Positions 52,985-61,739 of a DNA stretch of 64,000 nt are shown in pieces. The notes beneath the pieces are model-generated. The model had not been told where the DNA came from. It made no database searches and saw nothing but the letters and a program-made list of their open reading frames with translations. The position numbers were made by a program, and so were the translations under genes. Numbering within the stretch: position 1 is the first letter of the stretch; each line of letters opens with the position of its first letter. Source of the DNA: Nocardia transvalensis (GTDB lineage: Bacteria > Actinomycetota > Actinomycetes > Mycobacteriales > Mycobacteriaceae); the NCBI RefSeq assembly GCF_015477765.1, contig NZ_JADLQQ010000008.1:186001-250000 (forward strand), read 5' to 3'.

Positions 52985-55045
52985 GTGCGGCGCGGGCGTT
53001 TCCTCGGTCAGAGTGTCGTGGCGCTGGTTTTTGCGCTGATGCTGGCAATCGTCTCCGGCTGCTCGCGATCGCCGGACGACCAGTCGTTCCATTATCAGGT
53101 GACCGAAGGCCCGAATCTCAATTACTTCCTGCGCGACGGTCGGAGCGCCGCACATCTGGTTCTGCGTTCGGGCACCGACCCGCGCATCCTGGTGGCATTT
53201 CCCGCCGGCAACAGCGGCACCGGGCTGTGGTTCGAGCCGCTGGCCGTCGCCGCGCAGTGGTCCCTCGACGCCGCGCCGAAGGCGAAGTCGGACAAGGATT
53301 CTCGCGGCCGGACGCTGCACGGGATCGAGTTCGAGGTGTCGACCTCCGCCGCCGCGCTGACGCCGAAGCAGACGGTGCTGTCCAACGTCCGGGTGCTGCG
53401 CACCTATGGCGAGGACGGGAAACCCGTACCGCCCGAGGTCGTGGTACAGCCCACCCTGTCGGGACAGACGGTGACCTGGGCCCGGGACCGTCTCGACGGC
53501 GCGCCCGGCTACCGACTCGGCCTCGATGTCATCGCCGGATCGGTGGGGACGGGAGGGGCGATCAACGCGGGGACCGATGGGCGAATCGCCCTCCGCGTGA
53601 CGGCTCTGACCGGGGAGACTCCGCTGACGCCGCTGTCCGGCGCCGACCTGCTCAACGGCTCGGAGGAGAACAACGAGAACGCGAAGAACACCCTCACCTT
53701 CCTCAGCTACCGGGAGAAATTCCTCGCCGGTTCCTGGCGCTTCGACACCTACTTCGGCCGCGACACCCTGCTCTCGGTCATGATGCTGATGCCGGTCCTG
53801 GCGCCCGAGGCGATCGAGTCGGGGGTGCGCTCGGTGCTGTCGCGGCTGGCTCCCGACGGGACGGTCGCGCACGAGGAATCCATCTCCGAGTTCGCCATCC
53901 TCACCCACAAACAGCAGGACGGCACGCTCAGCGACGCGCCGATCTTCGACTACAACATGATCGATCAGAACTATCTGCTGGCTCCGGTCGCCGCCGCCTA
54001 CCTGCTCGACGACCCCGCCGGAGCGCCCCGCGCCGCCGACTACCTGCGTGCCGACGCCGCCTCGTCGGGCGCCACCAAGGACACGGTCGGTCAGGCCCTG
54101 GTCCGCAATCTGCGCCTGGTCGCCGCCTCCGCCAAGGCGTTCGCCCAGGATTCACGCTATGAGAATCTGATCGGCCTGAAGCCTGGCCGCGACGCGGGGA
54201 ATTGGCGCGACAGCAACACCGGCCTCGGCGGCGGCCGCTACCCCTACGACGTCAATGCCATCCTGGTGCCCGCCGCCCTGGAGGCGACGGCACGACTGCT
54301 CGACAGCCGCCTGATCGACCCGTACCTGAACGACGACGATCGGATGGACCTGTCCCGGGCCGCCGCCGACGCCAAGATCTGGCGTGCCGAGGCACCTCGG
54401 CTGTTCACGGTGACCGTCGACAACGCGCAGGCGCGGACGGCGATCGACACCTACTCCCAACAGGTCGGTGTTCCGGCCGCGGACGCGGTGGCGGCGCTGG
54501 GCTCGGGCCCCGTCGCGTTCCCCGCGGTCGCGCTGAGCGCCGAGGGCGGGCCCGTCCCCATCCTCCATTCCGACAACGCCTTCGACCTGCTGTTCGGCAC
54601 CCCGCCGCCCGAGGTACTCGATACCGAGGTCACCACGATGATCCGCCCGTTCCCGCTCGGCCTCATGACCGGGGCGGGGCTGGTGGTCGCCACTCCGGTC
54701 TTCGCGGACCCGCAACGGCAAGCGCAGTTCACCACCCACGACTATCACGGGACCGTGGTGTGGTCCTGGATGCAGGCCGGCTTCGCCCGCGGTCTGCAGC
54801 GCCAACTCGAGCGCGCCGATCTGCCGCAACCGGTGCGCGAGCGGCTGCAGCAAGCCCAGCGCACCCTGTGGCAGGCGATCGACGCGGCGCGGTCGATGCA
54901 GAGCTCGGAACTGTGGAGCTGGCGCTTCGAGGGCGGCCGCTACCACATCGCGCCGTTCGGAGCCAGCGCCCGGGATGTGACCGAATCCAATGCGGCGCAG
55001 CTGTGGAGCAGCGTCTACCTGGCGATCCATCCGCCGACGCGGTGA
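52985..55045 (+). CDS. Six-hairpin glycosidase-like (debranching-type) lipoprotein
   Basis: A 686-residue exported lipoprotein. The signal peptide ends at Cys26 (AIVSGC). An N-terminal beta-rich domain (about 30-220) precedes an alpha/alpha-toroid domain starting near SWRFDTYFGRDTLLSVMMLMPVL (about 250). The FGRDT signature is that of the catalytic domain of amylo-1,6-glucosidase/GH15-like enzymes, followed by SEFAILTHKQQDG, DSNTGLGGGRYPYDVNA and TTHDYHGTVVWSWMQAGF. Acidic residues in these could be catalytic. GTG 52985 follows AAAGAGGGGG; GTG 52916 is the longer alternative. The substrate is unknown. Mycobacteria, as I recall, lack a gene here. Confidence 0.75.
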   Translation: MRRGRFLGQSVVALVFALMLAIVSGCSRSPDDQSFHYQVTEGPNLNYFLRDGRSAAHLVLRSGTDPRILVAFPAGNSGTGLWFEPLAVAAQWSLDAAPKAKSDKDSRGRTLHGIEFEVSTSAAALTPKQTVLSNVRVLRTYGEDGKPVPPEVVVQPTLSGQTVTWARDRLDGAPGYRLGLDVIAGSVGTGGAINAGTDGRIALRVTALTGETPLTPLSGADLLNGSEENNENAKNTLTFLSYREKFLAGSWRFDTYFGRDTLLSVMMLMPVLAPEAIESGVRSVLSRLAPDGTVAHEESISEFAILTHKQQDGTLSDAPIFDYNMIDQNYLLAPVAAAYLLDDPAGAPRAADYLRADAASSGATKDTVGQALVRNLRLVAASAKAFAQDSRYENLIGLKPGRDAGNWRDSNTGLGGGRYPYDVNAILVPAALEATARLLDSRLIDPYLNDDDRMDLSRAAADAKIWRAEAPRLFTVTVDNAQARTAIDTYSQQVGVPAADAVAALGSGPVAFPAVALSAEGGPVPILHSDNAFDLLFGTPPPEVLDTEVTTMIRPFPLGLMTGAGLVVATPVFADPQRQAQFTTHDYHGTVVWSWMQAGFARGLQRQLERADLPQPVRERLQQAQRTLWQAIDAARSMQSSELWSWRFEGGRYHIAPFGASARDVTESNAAQLWSSVYLAIHPPTR

Positions 55046-55050
55046 GCGGT

Positions 55051-55056
55051 TAGACT
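55051..55056 (+). promoter_or_regulatory. Candidate -10 of a leaderless dnaG transcript
   Basis: TAGACT fits TANNNT and ends 8 bases before GTG 55065, the spacing expected when transcription starts at or next to the start codon. There is no ribosome-binding site between. Leaderless mRNAs are common in mycobacteria. Confidence 0.45.
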
Positions 55057-55064
55057 CCATCACC

Positions 55065-56975
55065 GTGGCCGGACGACTCCCTGATCGCGATATCGCGGCA
55101 ATTCGAGAACGCGTACGCATCGAGGACGTCGTCGGAGAATATGTCTCGCTCAAGCGCGCCGGGGCCGACTCCCTGAAGGGCCTGTGCCCGTTCCACGACG
55201 AGAAGTCGCCCTCGTTCCATGTCCGGCCCAACCACAGCCACTTCCACTGCTTCGGATGCGGTGAGAGCGGGGACGTGTTTGCGTTCCTGCAGAAGATCGA
55301 GCACGTCGGATTCGTCGAGGCGGTCGAGCAGCTCGCCGACCGCATCGGATACCGGATCAACTATGAGGGCGGCGGCACGTCGGTGCAGCGCGACCGGGGC
55401 ACCCGGTCGCGCCTGGTCGCCGCCAACGCCGCCGCGCACGAGTTCTACATGGCGCAGCTGAACGAGCCGGAGGCCGAGGCGGCGCGCAAGTATCTCACCG
55501 AGCGGAACTTCGACGCGGCCGCGGCCCGGCAGTTCGGCTGCGGCTTCGCCCCCGCCGGCTGGGACACGCTCACCAAACACCTGCTGCGCAAGGGATTCGA
55601 CATCAAGGAACTGGAGGCGGCGGGCCTGTCCAAGCCGGGCCGCCACGGTCCCATCGACCGGTTCCACCGGCGGCTGCTGTGGCCGATCCGCAATCTCAGC
55701 GGTGACATCATCGGCTTCGGCGCGCGGCGGCTGTTCGACGACGATCAGATGACCGCCAAATACATCAACACACCGGAAACGGTGCTGTACAAGAAGTCTC
55801 AGGTGCTGTTCGGCCTCGACTATGCCAAGCGGGAGATCGCCAAGAGCCATCAGGCCGTGGTGGTGGAGGGCTACACCGATGTGATGGCCATGCATCTGGC
55901 CGGTGTGAAGACGGCCGTGGCCTCCTGCGGCACGGCCTTCGGCGAGGAGCATCTGGCGGTGCTGCGCCGGCTGCTGATGGACGACAACTTCTGGCGCGGC
56001 GAGATCATCTACACCTTCGACGGTGACGAGGCGGGACAGGCCGCCGCGCTGAAAGCCTTTGCCGGAGACCAGAAGCTGGCCGGGCAGACCTTCATCGCCG
56101 TCGCCCCCGACGGGCAGGACCCGTGCGAACTGCGCCAGCGCAGCGGTGACGGCGCCGTCCGCGATCTGGTGGCGCGGCGGGTCCCGTTGTACGAGTTCGT
56201 CATCCGCGGCATGCTCGCCGAGCACAACCTGGACACCCCCGAGGGCCAGGTGGAGGCGCTGCGCCGGGCGGTGCCGGTGGTGGCCAAGATCAAGGACTAC
56301 GCCCTGCGCAAGGCGTACGCGACGAAGCTGGCGGGCTGGGTCGGCTGGGACGATATCCAGCTGGTGGTGCGCCGGGTGGGGGAGGAGGCGCGCCGCGGCG
56401 CCCGCAAGGGCGGAGCTCCGATGCGCGAGACTGCCCCCACGGCAACGGTTTCCGAACACCCCGCCGCCCGGCCCAATCCGAACGATCCGGTGCTGCTGCC
56501 GCAGCGTCAGGTGCTGGCCGCCGCTCTGCAGTACCCCGCGATGGCCGGTCCGATGTTCGATGCGCTGGAGCCGGAGGCGTTCACCCACCCCGGCTATATC
56601 GCGGTGCGCGCCGCGATCGCCGAAGCGGGCGGCACCGCGGCCGGACTCGGCGGGTCGGAATGGGTGACGCGGGTCGCCGACCACACCGACGATCTGACGC
56701 TGCGCGCGCTGGTGTCCGAACTGGCCGCCGAACCGCTGCCGGTGAAAACCGCCGACGACATCCCGCGCTTCATCACCGGCGTGCTCGCCCGTACCCAGGA
56801 GGCGTGGGTGGGCCGGCAGATCGCGGAGTTGAAATCCAAACTGCAGCGGGTGTCCTCGACCGAACAGCCGGAGGCGTATATGGCGCTGTTCGGCGATCTG
56901 GTGGCCCTCGAGCAGTACCGCAAGAGCCTGCTCACCCAGGCGATGGGCAATTCCGACGACTTCGCCGTCGGCTAG
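55065..56975 (+). CDS. dnaG: DNA primase DnaG
   Basis: Primase makes RNA primers at the replication fork. It has 636 residues. The N-terminal CHC2 zinc finger (CPFHDEKSPSFHVRP, then FHCFGCGESGD, about 41-68) is intact. The catalytic core has the TOPRIM motifs VVVEGYTDVMAMHLAG (about 265) and YTFDGDEAGQAAALKAF (about 318). The C-terminal helicase-binding domain covers about 475-636. GTG 55065 gives the MAGRLPDRDIAAIRERVRIEDVV start. It follows the lipoprotein gene by 19 bases but has its own candidate promoter. Confidence 0.96.
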   Translation: MAGRLPDRDIAAIRERVRIEDVVGEYVSLKRAGADSLKGLCPFHDEKSPSFHVRPNHSHFHCFGCGESGDVFAFLQKIEHVGFVEAVEQLADRIGYRINYEGGGTSVQRDRGTRSRLVAANAAAHEFYMAQLNEPEAEAARKYLTERNFDAAAARQFGCGFAPAGWDTLTKHLLRKGFDIKELEAAGLSKPGRHGPIDRFHRRLLWPIRNLSGDIIGFGARRLFDDDQMTAKYINTPETVLYKKSQVLFGLDYAKREIAKSHQAVVVEGYTDVMAMHLAGVKTAVASCGTAFGEEHLAVLRRLLMDDNFWRGEIIYTFDGDEAGQAAALKAFAGDQKLAGQTFIAVAPDGQDPCELRQRSGDGAVRDLVARRVPLYEFVIRGMLAEHNLDTPEGQVEALRRAVPVVAKIKDYALRKAYATKLAGWVGWDDIQLVVRRVGEEARRGARKGGAPMRETAPTATVSEHPAARPNPNDPVLLPQRQVLAAALQYPAMAGPMFDALEPEAFTHPGYIAVRAAIAEAGGTAAGLGGSEWVTRVADHTDDLTLRALVSELAAEPLPVKTADDIPRFITGVLARTQEAWVGRQIAELKSKLQRVSSTEQPEAYMALFGDLVALEQYRKSLLTQAMGNSDDFAVG

Positions 56976-56981
56976 GCCCGC

Positions 56982-57227
56982 TCAGCGGCGCAGCTGATCC
57001 TGCGGCACCAGGATGGTGGTGCGCTCGTCGAGCGGCTCCATCGGTTCCAGCTTCGGCTGGGTGCTCAACCTGTCCGACAGCTTCTGGCGGCCGACCAGGA
57101 CGAGCTTGCGGGTGACCGGGCTGGCGGTGATGGCGCGGGTGGTCTTGCTGATCTGCTCGTAGCGGGCTCGCCCGGCCTTCGCCCCGAGCACGTAACCGGC
57201 TGCGACGCCGATGATCAACCGCAGCAT
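56982..57227 (-). CDS. Small conserved membrane-anchored protein (Rv2342-like)
   Basis: An 81-residue protein with one N-terminal hydrophobic segment containing GYVLGAKAGRARYEQI, a motif shared with small YtxH-like proteins, then a basic and a Pro/Glu-rich end. ATG 57227 follows AAGGAT; ATG 57266 would add 13 acidic residues. It converges on dnaG, as Rv2342 does. Function unknown. Confidence 0.75.
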   Translation of the reverse strand: MLRLIIGVAAGYVLGAKAGRARYEQISKTTRAITASPVTRKLVLVGRQKLSDRLSTQPKLEPMEPLDERTTILVPQDQLRR

Positions 57228-57506
57228 ATCCTTGGGCTCCTCCCAGTCACTGTCCGCGCCGTACATCCTGCCCGACGACCGAATCGGCTGTCGATCCAGG
57301 TCCCGGTGTGCGCATCGGCACCCACCATGGCAGAAGGGTCCGACAGAGTCGCCGGGCCGCCGCGCGATCGTAGCGTCCGATCTGTGCACCCTGCACGGAA
57401 TTCCGTTCGCGGATTCATGAGTTTGGCAATGGACGCCGCAGGGGTTTGTGCTGTGTGCTGAATCACGATGTCACGGTGACGTCGATGACACCGGCTGGAG
57501 GACAAC
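57228..57506. other. Intergenic region before the S15-like hydrolase
   Basis: The 279-base divergent gap has no convincing ORF. Near its right end GTCAC and GTGAC (57470-57480) form a short dyad with one central base, followed by a CGATGACACC echo of GTCA, about 26 bases before the GTG start. This could be a regulator site, but the arms are only 5 bases. Confidence 0.3.
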
Positions 57507-59588
57507 GTGATTCACGGCAGGAGATGGGGACTCGTCGGCCTGGCCGAGATGGGGCTGACCGTGGTTAGCGCGCTGGTCGCGATGGGGCTGATCGTGGCCA
57601 CGGCGGTACCGGCCACCGATGTGGCTGCGGCGCCGTTGTTCGGGGCGGCGCCGACCGCTCCGCCGGGGATCGGCATCCCGGCCGGATACACCCCTCCACC
57701 GCCGACCTACGGGATCGGACTCGACGTCGGCCAGGTGGTGCCGCTGGCCGACGGCACCCAGCTCACCGCCACCGTGCGCTATCCCACCGACCCGGTGACC
57801 GGACAGCGCGCGCCCGGCCCGTTCCCGGTCATCGTCGACTACACCACCTATATCGGGCTGAACGGCGTGATCACCTCGGTGGTGACCGGTGCGGTGCGGG
57901 GGGCGCTGGACGCGCTGCACGTGCAGCTTCCGGACAACGTGGCCGATCTCGACCGCATCGTCCAACAAGCCATGAGCACCCAGGACGAGCTGGTGCGGCG
58001 CGGCTACATCGAGGTGATCGCGGATGTGCGCGGCACGGGATCCTCGACGGGGCAATGGGATCCGGCCTCGCCGCGCGACGGCCAGGACGGTAATCAGCTG
58101 GTGGACTGGGCGGCGAAACTGCCCGGCTCCAACGGCAAGGTCGGCATGTTCGGTTACTCCTTCCCGGGAGTGTCGGGCATGCTGACCGCCCAGCACAGCC
58201 GCCCGGACACGCCGCTGAAGGCGATGATGATGTACACCATCCCCAACGACGTGTTCAAGCATGTGGCCAGCCACGACGGCATGTTCAGCCCGATTCTGCT
58301 GACCGCAATCATTCCCATGATCCAGGTGATGGGCGTGATCGGGCCGATTCTGAACCTTCCGCTCACCCCGCAGGTCGCCGTGCAGGCCCTCATCGACCAT
58401 CTGCAGGGGGCGCTGGCCTCGCCGGACACGCCGCTGGCGAAACTGGTCGAGGGCTACGGCAACGGCACCTACGGCCACAAGGACCAGTGGTGGTCGGCCC
58501 GTGATTTCGGGCCGAACATGCGCACCCTGGTGGACAACGGCATTGCCACCTATTTCGTCGACGGCATCTGGGATCTCTACCAGGACGGCGCATTTCAGAA
58601 CTACGCGCAGCTGCAGAACCTGGCCGCCGGGCGGCCGCAATACGGTCCGATGGACCCCGATGCGCCCACCGATCCGCGTTTCCAGCTGTTGATGGGCCCC
58701 TGGTACCACGTGGGAATGGGTGCCGGCCCGTATGCGCGGATGGACACCGACCCGGTGACGATCGCGTGGTTCGACCACTGGCTCAAGGGAATCGACAACG
58801 GCGTCGACAAGACGCCCGACACACTGCACCTGATCGACCAGACCGGTGCCGGTGCCAACACCACCGCCTACCCGTTCGCACCGGCGCGGCCCACCACCTA
58901 CCGCCTCGGTGCGGGAACCCTCGGGGGTGAGCCGACGGGCGGGCCCGATCGCCTCGCCTACTCACCGGTCCAAAACCCGTGCAACCGAGACAATTTCGAG
59001 CAGTGGACCGCCGGGCTGCTGCAGTTGGCGCTGAATCTGTTGCATGTGAACGATCCGTGTGCGGCGGGCGAGCTCGGCCCGCAGTCCGGAATCGCCTACA
59101 CCGGCGACCCGGTCGCCGAGCCGACCATGGTGGCCGGACCCGGCTCTCTGCACACCTACATCAGCTCCACCGTCGACGAGGCCGCCCTGCAGGTGCATCT
59201 GGACGACGTCGCCCCCGACGGCAGTGCCGCCGAGATCACCGGTGGCGCCCAACTGGGGACACTGCGCACCCTGGACGAGGCCAAGACCTGGCGGACCGCC
59301 GACGGCACCGTGTACTCGCCCGAACACAACCTGTCCTCCGCGGATATCACCCCCATGCGACCGGGTGAAGTGGTGGAACTGCACATTCGGCTGCGGCCCA
59401 CCTACTACCGGCTCGAGGCGGGCCACCGCTTGCGCGTGCGAGTGACCACCGGTAATTTCCCGTCCACCTTGGCGCCGCTGCCGGAGATCCCGAAGTTGCT
59501 GGGATCCAGCGTCGACATCCTGCACGACGCCGAGCATCCGAGCAGTCTGACGGTGCCGCTCGCGCCCGCGTCGGCATTGCATCCGTAA
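57507..59588 (+). CDS. Secreted S15/CocE-type alpha/beta hydrolase
   Basis: A 693-residue exported hydrolase of the X-Pro dipeptidyl-peptidase/CocE-NonD family. The signal peptide (about 1-42) ends near VAAAP. The hydrolase fold follows, with nucleophile Ser in MFGYSFPGVSG (about 218), DVRGTGSSTGQWDP before it, and a C-terminal jelly-roll (PexC) domain (about 520-690). The likely acid and His lie in LLMGPWYHVGMG. GTG 57507 follows GGAGGAC. Substrates could be esters or N-blocked peptides. Confidence 0.88.
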   Translation: MIHGRRWGLVGLAEMGLTVVSALVAMGLIVATAVPATDVAAAPLFGAAPTAPPGIGIPAGYTPPPPTYGIGLDVGQVVPLADGTQLTATVRYPTDPVTGQRAPGPFPVIVDYTTYIGLNGVITSVVTGAVRGALDALHVQLPDNVADLDRIVQQAMSTQDELVRRGYIEVIADVRGTGSSTGQWDPASPRDGQDGNQLVDWAAKLPGSNGKVGMFGYSFPGVSGMLTAQHSRPDTPLKAMMMYTIPNDVFKHVASHDGMFSPILLTAIIPMIQVMGVIGPILNLPLTPQVAVQALIDHLQGALASPDTPLAKLVEGYGNGTYGHKDQWWSARDFGPNMRTLVDNGIATYFVDGIWDLYQDGAFQNYAQLQNLAAGRPQYGPMDPDAPTDPRFQLLMGPWYHVGMGAGPYARMDTDPVTIAWFDHWLKGIDNGVDKTPDTLHLIDQTGAGANTTAYPFAPARPTTYRLGAGTLGGEPTGGPDRLAYSPVQNPCNRDNFEQWTAGLLQLALNLLHVNDPCAAGELGPQSGIAYTGDPVAEPTMVAGPGSLHTYISSTVDEAALQVHLDDVAPDGSAAEITGGAQLGTLRTLDEAKTWRTADGTVYSPEHNLSSADITPMRPGEVVELHIRLRPTYYRLEAGHRLRVRVTTGNFPSTLAPLPEIPKLLGSSVDILHDAEHPSSLTVPLAPASALHP

Positions 59589-59613
59589 CCGGTTCTGCGA
59601 CAGGGGGTCCGGA

Positions 59614-60516
59614 ATGAAAGCCCGAGCCGTTGCAGTCGTCGTGGCGTCGGTGTGCGCACTCGTCCCGTTCGCCGATTCGGCCGCGGCCGCGCCGGAGTGC
59701 GGGGCGTGGTCCGCGTCGCCGGTCGCCGCGGGCTACGGCATGCTCGAAAGCGTGGCCTTCGACGGACGCGGCGGCATGCTGCTGTCCGAACAGGCGGCCA
59801 CCGGATCCGGAGGCGGCATCCGTCGTCTGCTGCCCGACGGAGGCCGCAGCACCGTCGTCGCCGATGTGGACGGGCCTGGGGGACTGGCCGTCTCGGGAGA
59901 TCTCGCGTACTTCACGACGGGGCTCAGCCTGCAGGCCAAGGCTTCCGGACGGCCGGGTTCCCTGCAGGCCGTCGATCTGTCGACCGGCGCGGTGTCGCCC
60001 GTCGCGCAGGGCCTGTCGATGCCCGACGGTGTTGCTGCACTGCCCGGTGGGGATTTCGCGGTCACCAGCGATTTGGGTGCCGATACCCGGATAACGCTGG
60101 TGCACAACGGTTCCGCAGCCGGAACCCTCGCCCCGACCGTGACCTCCACCAACGGCATCGCCTACGACCCGGCTCGACGGCGGCTCTACGTGACGAGCAC
60201 ATTCAATCCGGTCACGACGATCAGCGCGATCGATCTCGCCCACCCCGACGCACCGGAGGTGATCGAGCTACCCGGGCTCGGCCCGCTCAACGCCGCCGAC
60301 GGCATCACCGTCGGTCCCGACGGCCACCTCTATGTGGCATACAGCCTCAGGGGCAAGGTGATTCGTGTCGACCCGGGCACCCGGCAGTGGTGCACGATCG
60401 CCGACAACCTGCCGCTCAGCACGGACGTCGCCTTCGGTTCGGGCCCCGGATGGGATCCCGACTCCCTCTACGTGGTCGGCTACCCGGGCACCATCACGCG
60501 CCTGCGCCCCGCGTGA
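59614..60516 (+). CDS. Secreted ScyD/SMP-30-like beta-propeller protein
   Basis: A 300-residue exported protein with a signal peptide cleaved near SAAAAPEC (about 27). Repeated propeller strands follow (LESVAFDGRGGMLLSEQA, GGLAVSGDLAYFTTG, VAALPGGDFAVTSDLG, NGIAYDPARRRLYVTS, DGITVGPDGHLYVAYS). It resembles ScyD/ScyE-type and SMP-30-like proteins; no catalytic set is evident. It starts 25 bases after the S15-like gene on the same strand, so the two are probably cotranscribed. Confidence 0.8.
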   Translation: MKARAVAVVVASVCALVPFADSAAAAPECGAWSASPVAAGYGMLESVAFDGRGGMLLSEQAATGSGGGIRRLLPDGGRSTVVADVDGPGGLAVSGDLAYFTTGLSLQAKASGRPGSLQAVDLSTGAVSPVAQGLSMPDGVAALPGGDFAVTSDLGADTRITLVHNGSAAGTLAPTVTSTNGIAYDPARRRLYVTSTFNPVTTISAIDLAHPDAPEVIELPGLGPLNAADGITVGPDGHLYVAYSLRGKVIRVDPGTRQWCTIADNLPLSTDVAFGSGPGWDPDSLYVVGYPGTITRLRPA

Positions 60517-60523
60517 CCCCGGG

Positions 60524-60907
60524 TCAGCTCAAAGCTCTACGCACGTCCTCGGGCACCGGCGTCGGCCGATAGGTGTCATGGTCGATGCTGATCAACGTCA
60601 ATTCGGCCCGCCCGATCGCCCGATCCCCGACCTCCAGCCGCACCCCCACATCGAACGAGGTCCGCCCCCACCGCGTCACCTCGGGCGTCAACTCGATCAC
60701 ATCCCCCCGCCGCGCCGGCCCCACCCACTCCATCCCCGCCTTCTTCACCGAGTAGTCGAACCCACTCAGATAGTCCTCCCCGAGCGCGTCCTGCAGCCAC
60801 ACATCCACCGTGTCATCCACAAACGCGAAGTAGTTCGCATTGAACACCACCCCCTGCATATCGCAATCCCCATACCGAACCCGAACCCGATGCGTGAACC
60901 CCACCAC
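60524..60907 (-). CDS. Hotdog-fold acyl-CoA thioesterase (4HBT type)
   Basis: A 4-hydroxybenzoyl-CoA thioesterase-like protein of 127 residues from GTG 60907. It starts HRVRVRYGDCDMQGVVFNANYFAFVDD, where the Asp of RYGDCD is the catalytic acid of this class, and continues VKKAGMEWVGPARRGDVIELTPEVTRWGRTSF. An ATG at 60952 would add 15 residues encoded by the G-rich tract. Which start is used is uncertain, and the tract lies over the initiation region. It converges on the ScyD-like gene. Confidence 0.87.
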   Translation of the reverse strand: MVGFTHRVRVRYGDCDMQGVVFNANYFAFVDDTVDVWLQDALGEDYLSGFDYSVKKAGMEWVGPARRGDVIELTPEVTRWGRTSFDVGVRLEVGDRAIGRAELTLISIDHDTYRPTPVPEDVRRALS

Positions 60908-60917
60908 ATGATCGTAT

Positions 60918-60958
60918 CCCCACCCCCACCCCACCACCCTCCTCCCCACCATCCCCCC
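60918..60958 (-). promoter_or_regulatory. G-quadruplex-forming tract at the thioesterase start
   Basis: The minus strand carries six G runs of 6, 4, 3, 4, 5 and 4, three of them separated by a single T. This exceeds the usual four-run rule for an intramolecular quadruplex. It ends 11 bases upstream of GTG 60907 and would be in the mRNA leader or the first codons. Confidence 0.55.
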
Positions 60959-61037
60959 AGGTAGACCCCCGATTTGGGCCCCCGCCCCCAGATACGCTAA
61001 AGTTTCTCCTCGGCCGCCGGAAACGGCACCGAAGCAA

Positions 61038-61113
61038 TCCCCTATAGCTCAATTGGCAGAGCAGCCGACTGTTAATCGGCAGGTTTCTGGTTCGAGTCCA
61101 GATGGGGGAGCCA
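61038..61113 (+). tRNA. tRNA-Asn (GTT anticodon)
   Basis: A full cloverleaf with acceptor arms TCCCCTA and TGGGGGA, the D-arm AGCTCAATTGGCAGAGC, an anticodon stem GCCGA/TCGGC with loop CTGTTAA, and a T-arm with GGTTCGAGTCC. The anticodon GTT is at 61071-61073. G is the discriminator base and CCA is encoded (61111-61113). Mycobacteria also carry a tRNA-Asn gene close to dnaG. Confidence 0.96.
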
Positions 61114-61297
61114 ACTTCTTCCAACACCTCGAAACAAGCGGTAGCCAGGGCATCGTACCTGGTTGCCGTCTCGTGCGTTGGGCGACCGTGAGATGTGCGG
61201 GCCAGTTGCCGGTCCGGGCGGTGGCATCGCGACCTCTGATGGCGGCGAGGGCGCATGGATTCGCCACCGTGACGGCACTGTGCTCCTCTCTGCGCTG

Positions 61298-61709
61298 ATG
61301 CGGCGGAGGCTGGTCGCTGTGACCGTGCGGGGGACGAGTATGAAGCCGGCCTTTCGCGATGGTGACCGGGTGCTCGTACACCGCCACCGATCCCTGGTCA
61401 TAGGCCAGGTGAGCGTGGTGGAGAGACCGAGCGTCGAAGGAGGGTGGACCGGACTACCGGTGCGGCAAACCAGCTCGGTATGCGGCCGGAGGTGGTTCAT
61501 TGAGCGAATCGCCGCACTCCCCGGTGATCCTGCGCCCGCCCGTCTCAGGACGGAAGGGGGAGCGGGTACCACCGCGCAGCCTCTTTCTGCTGGGTGACAA
61601 CCTGAACGCCAGCTTTGGTTCCCGGCATGTCGGCTATTTTCCGATCGAGCGGGTGTTGGGCGCGGTAATACACACCCTGCCGAGCCATGTCGGCCCGTAT
61701 GGTGCCTGA
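61298..61709 (+). pseudogene. Frameshifted S26 signal-peptidase-like gene
   Basis: The frame from ATG 61298 encodes the N-terminal part of an S24/S26 peptidase (VTVRGTSMKPAFRDGDRVLVHRHRS, then RRWFIERIAALPGDPAPARL) and stops at 61597. The rest (RSLFLLGDNLNASFGSRHVGYFPIERVLGAVI) is in the next frame to TGA 61709. The shift is near GAAGGGGGAG (about 61552-61561); one extra G would explain it. The catalytic Ser remains (GTSMKP), but the Lys expected in the FIKRV-like motif is Glu (FIERI). It was therefore probably inactive before or after the shift. It begins about 185 bases after tRNA-Asn. Confidence 0.7.
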
Positions 61710-61739
61710 TCTTGTTGTGCTGCAGGCAGAATCCCAACT

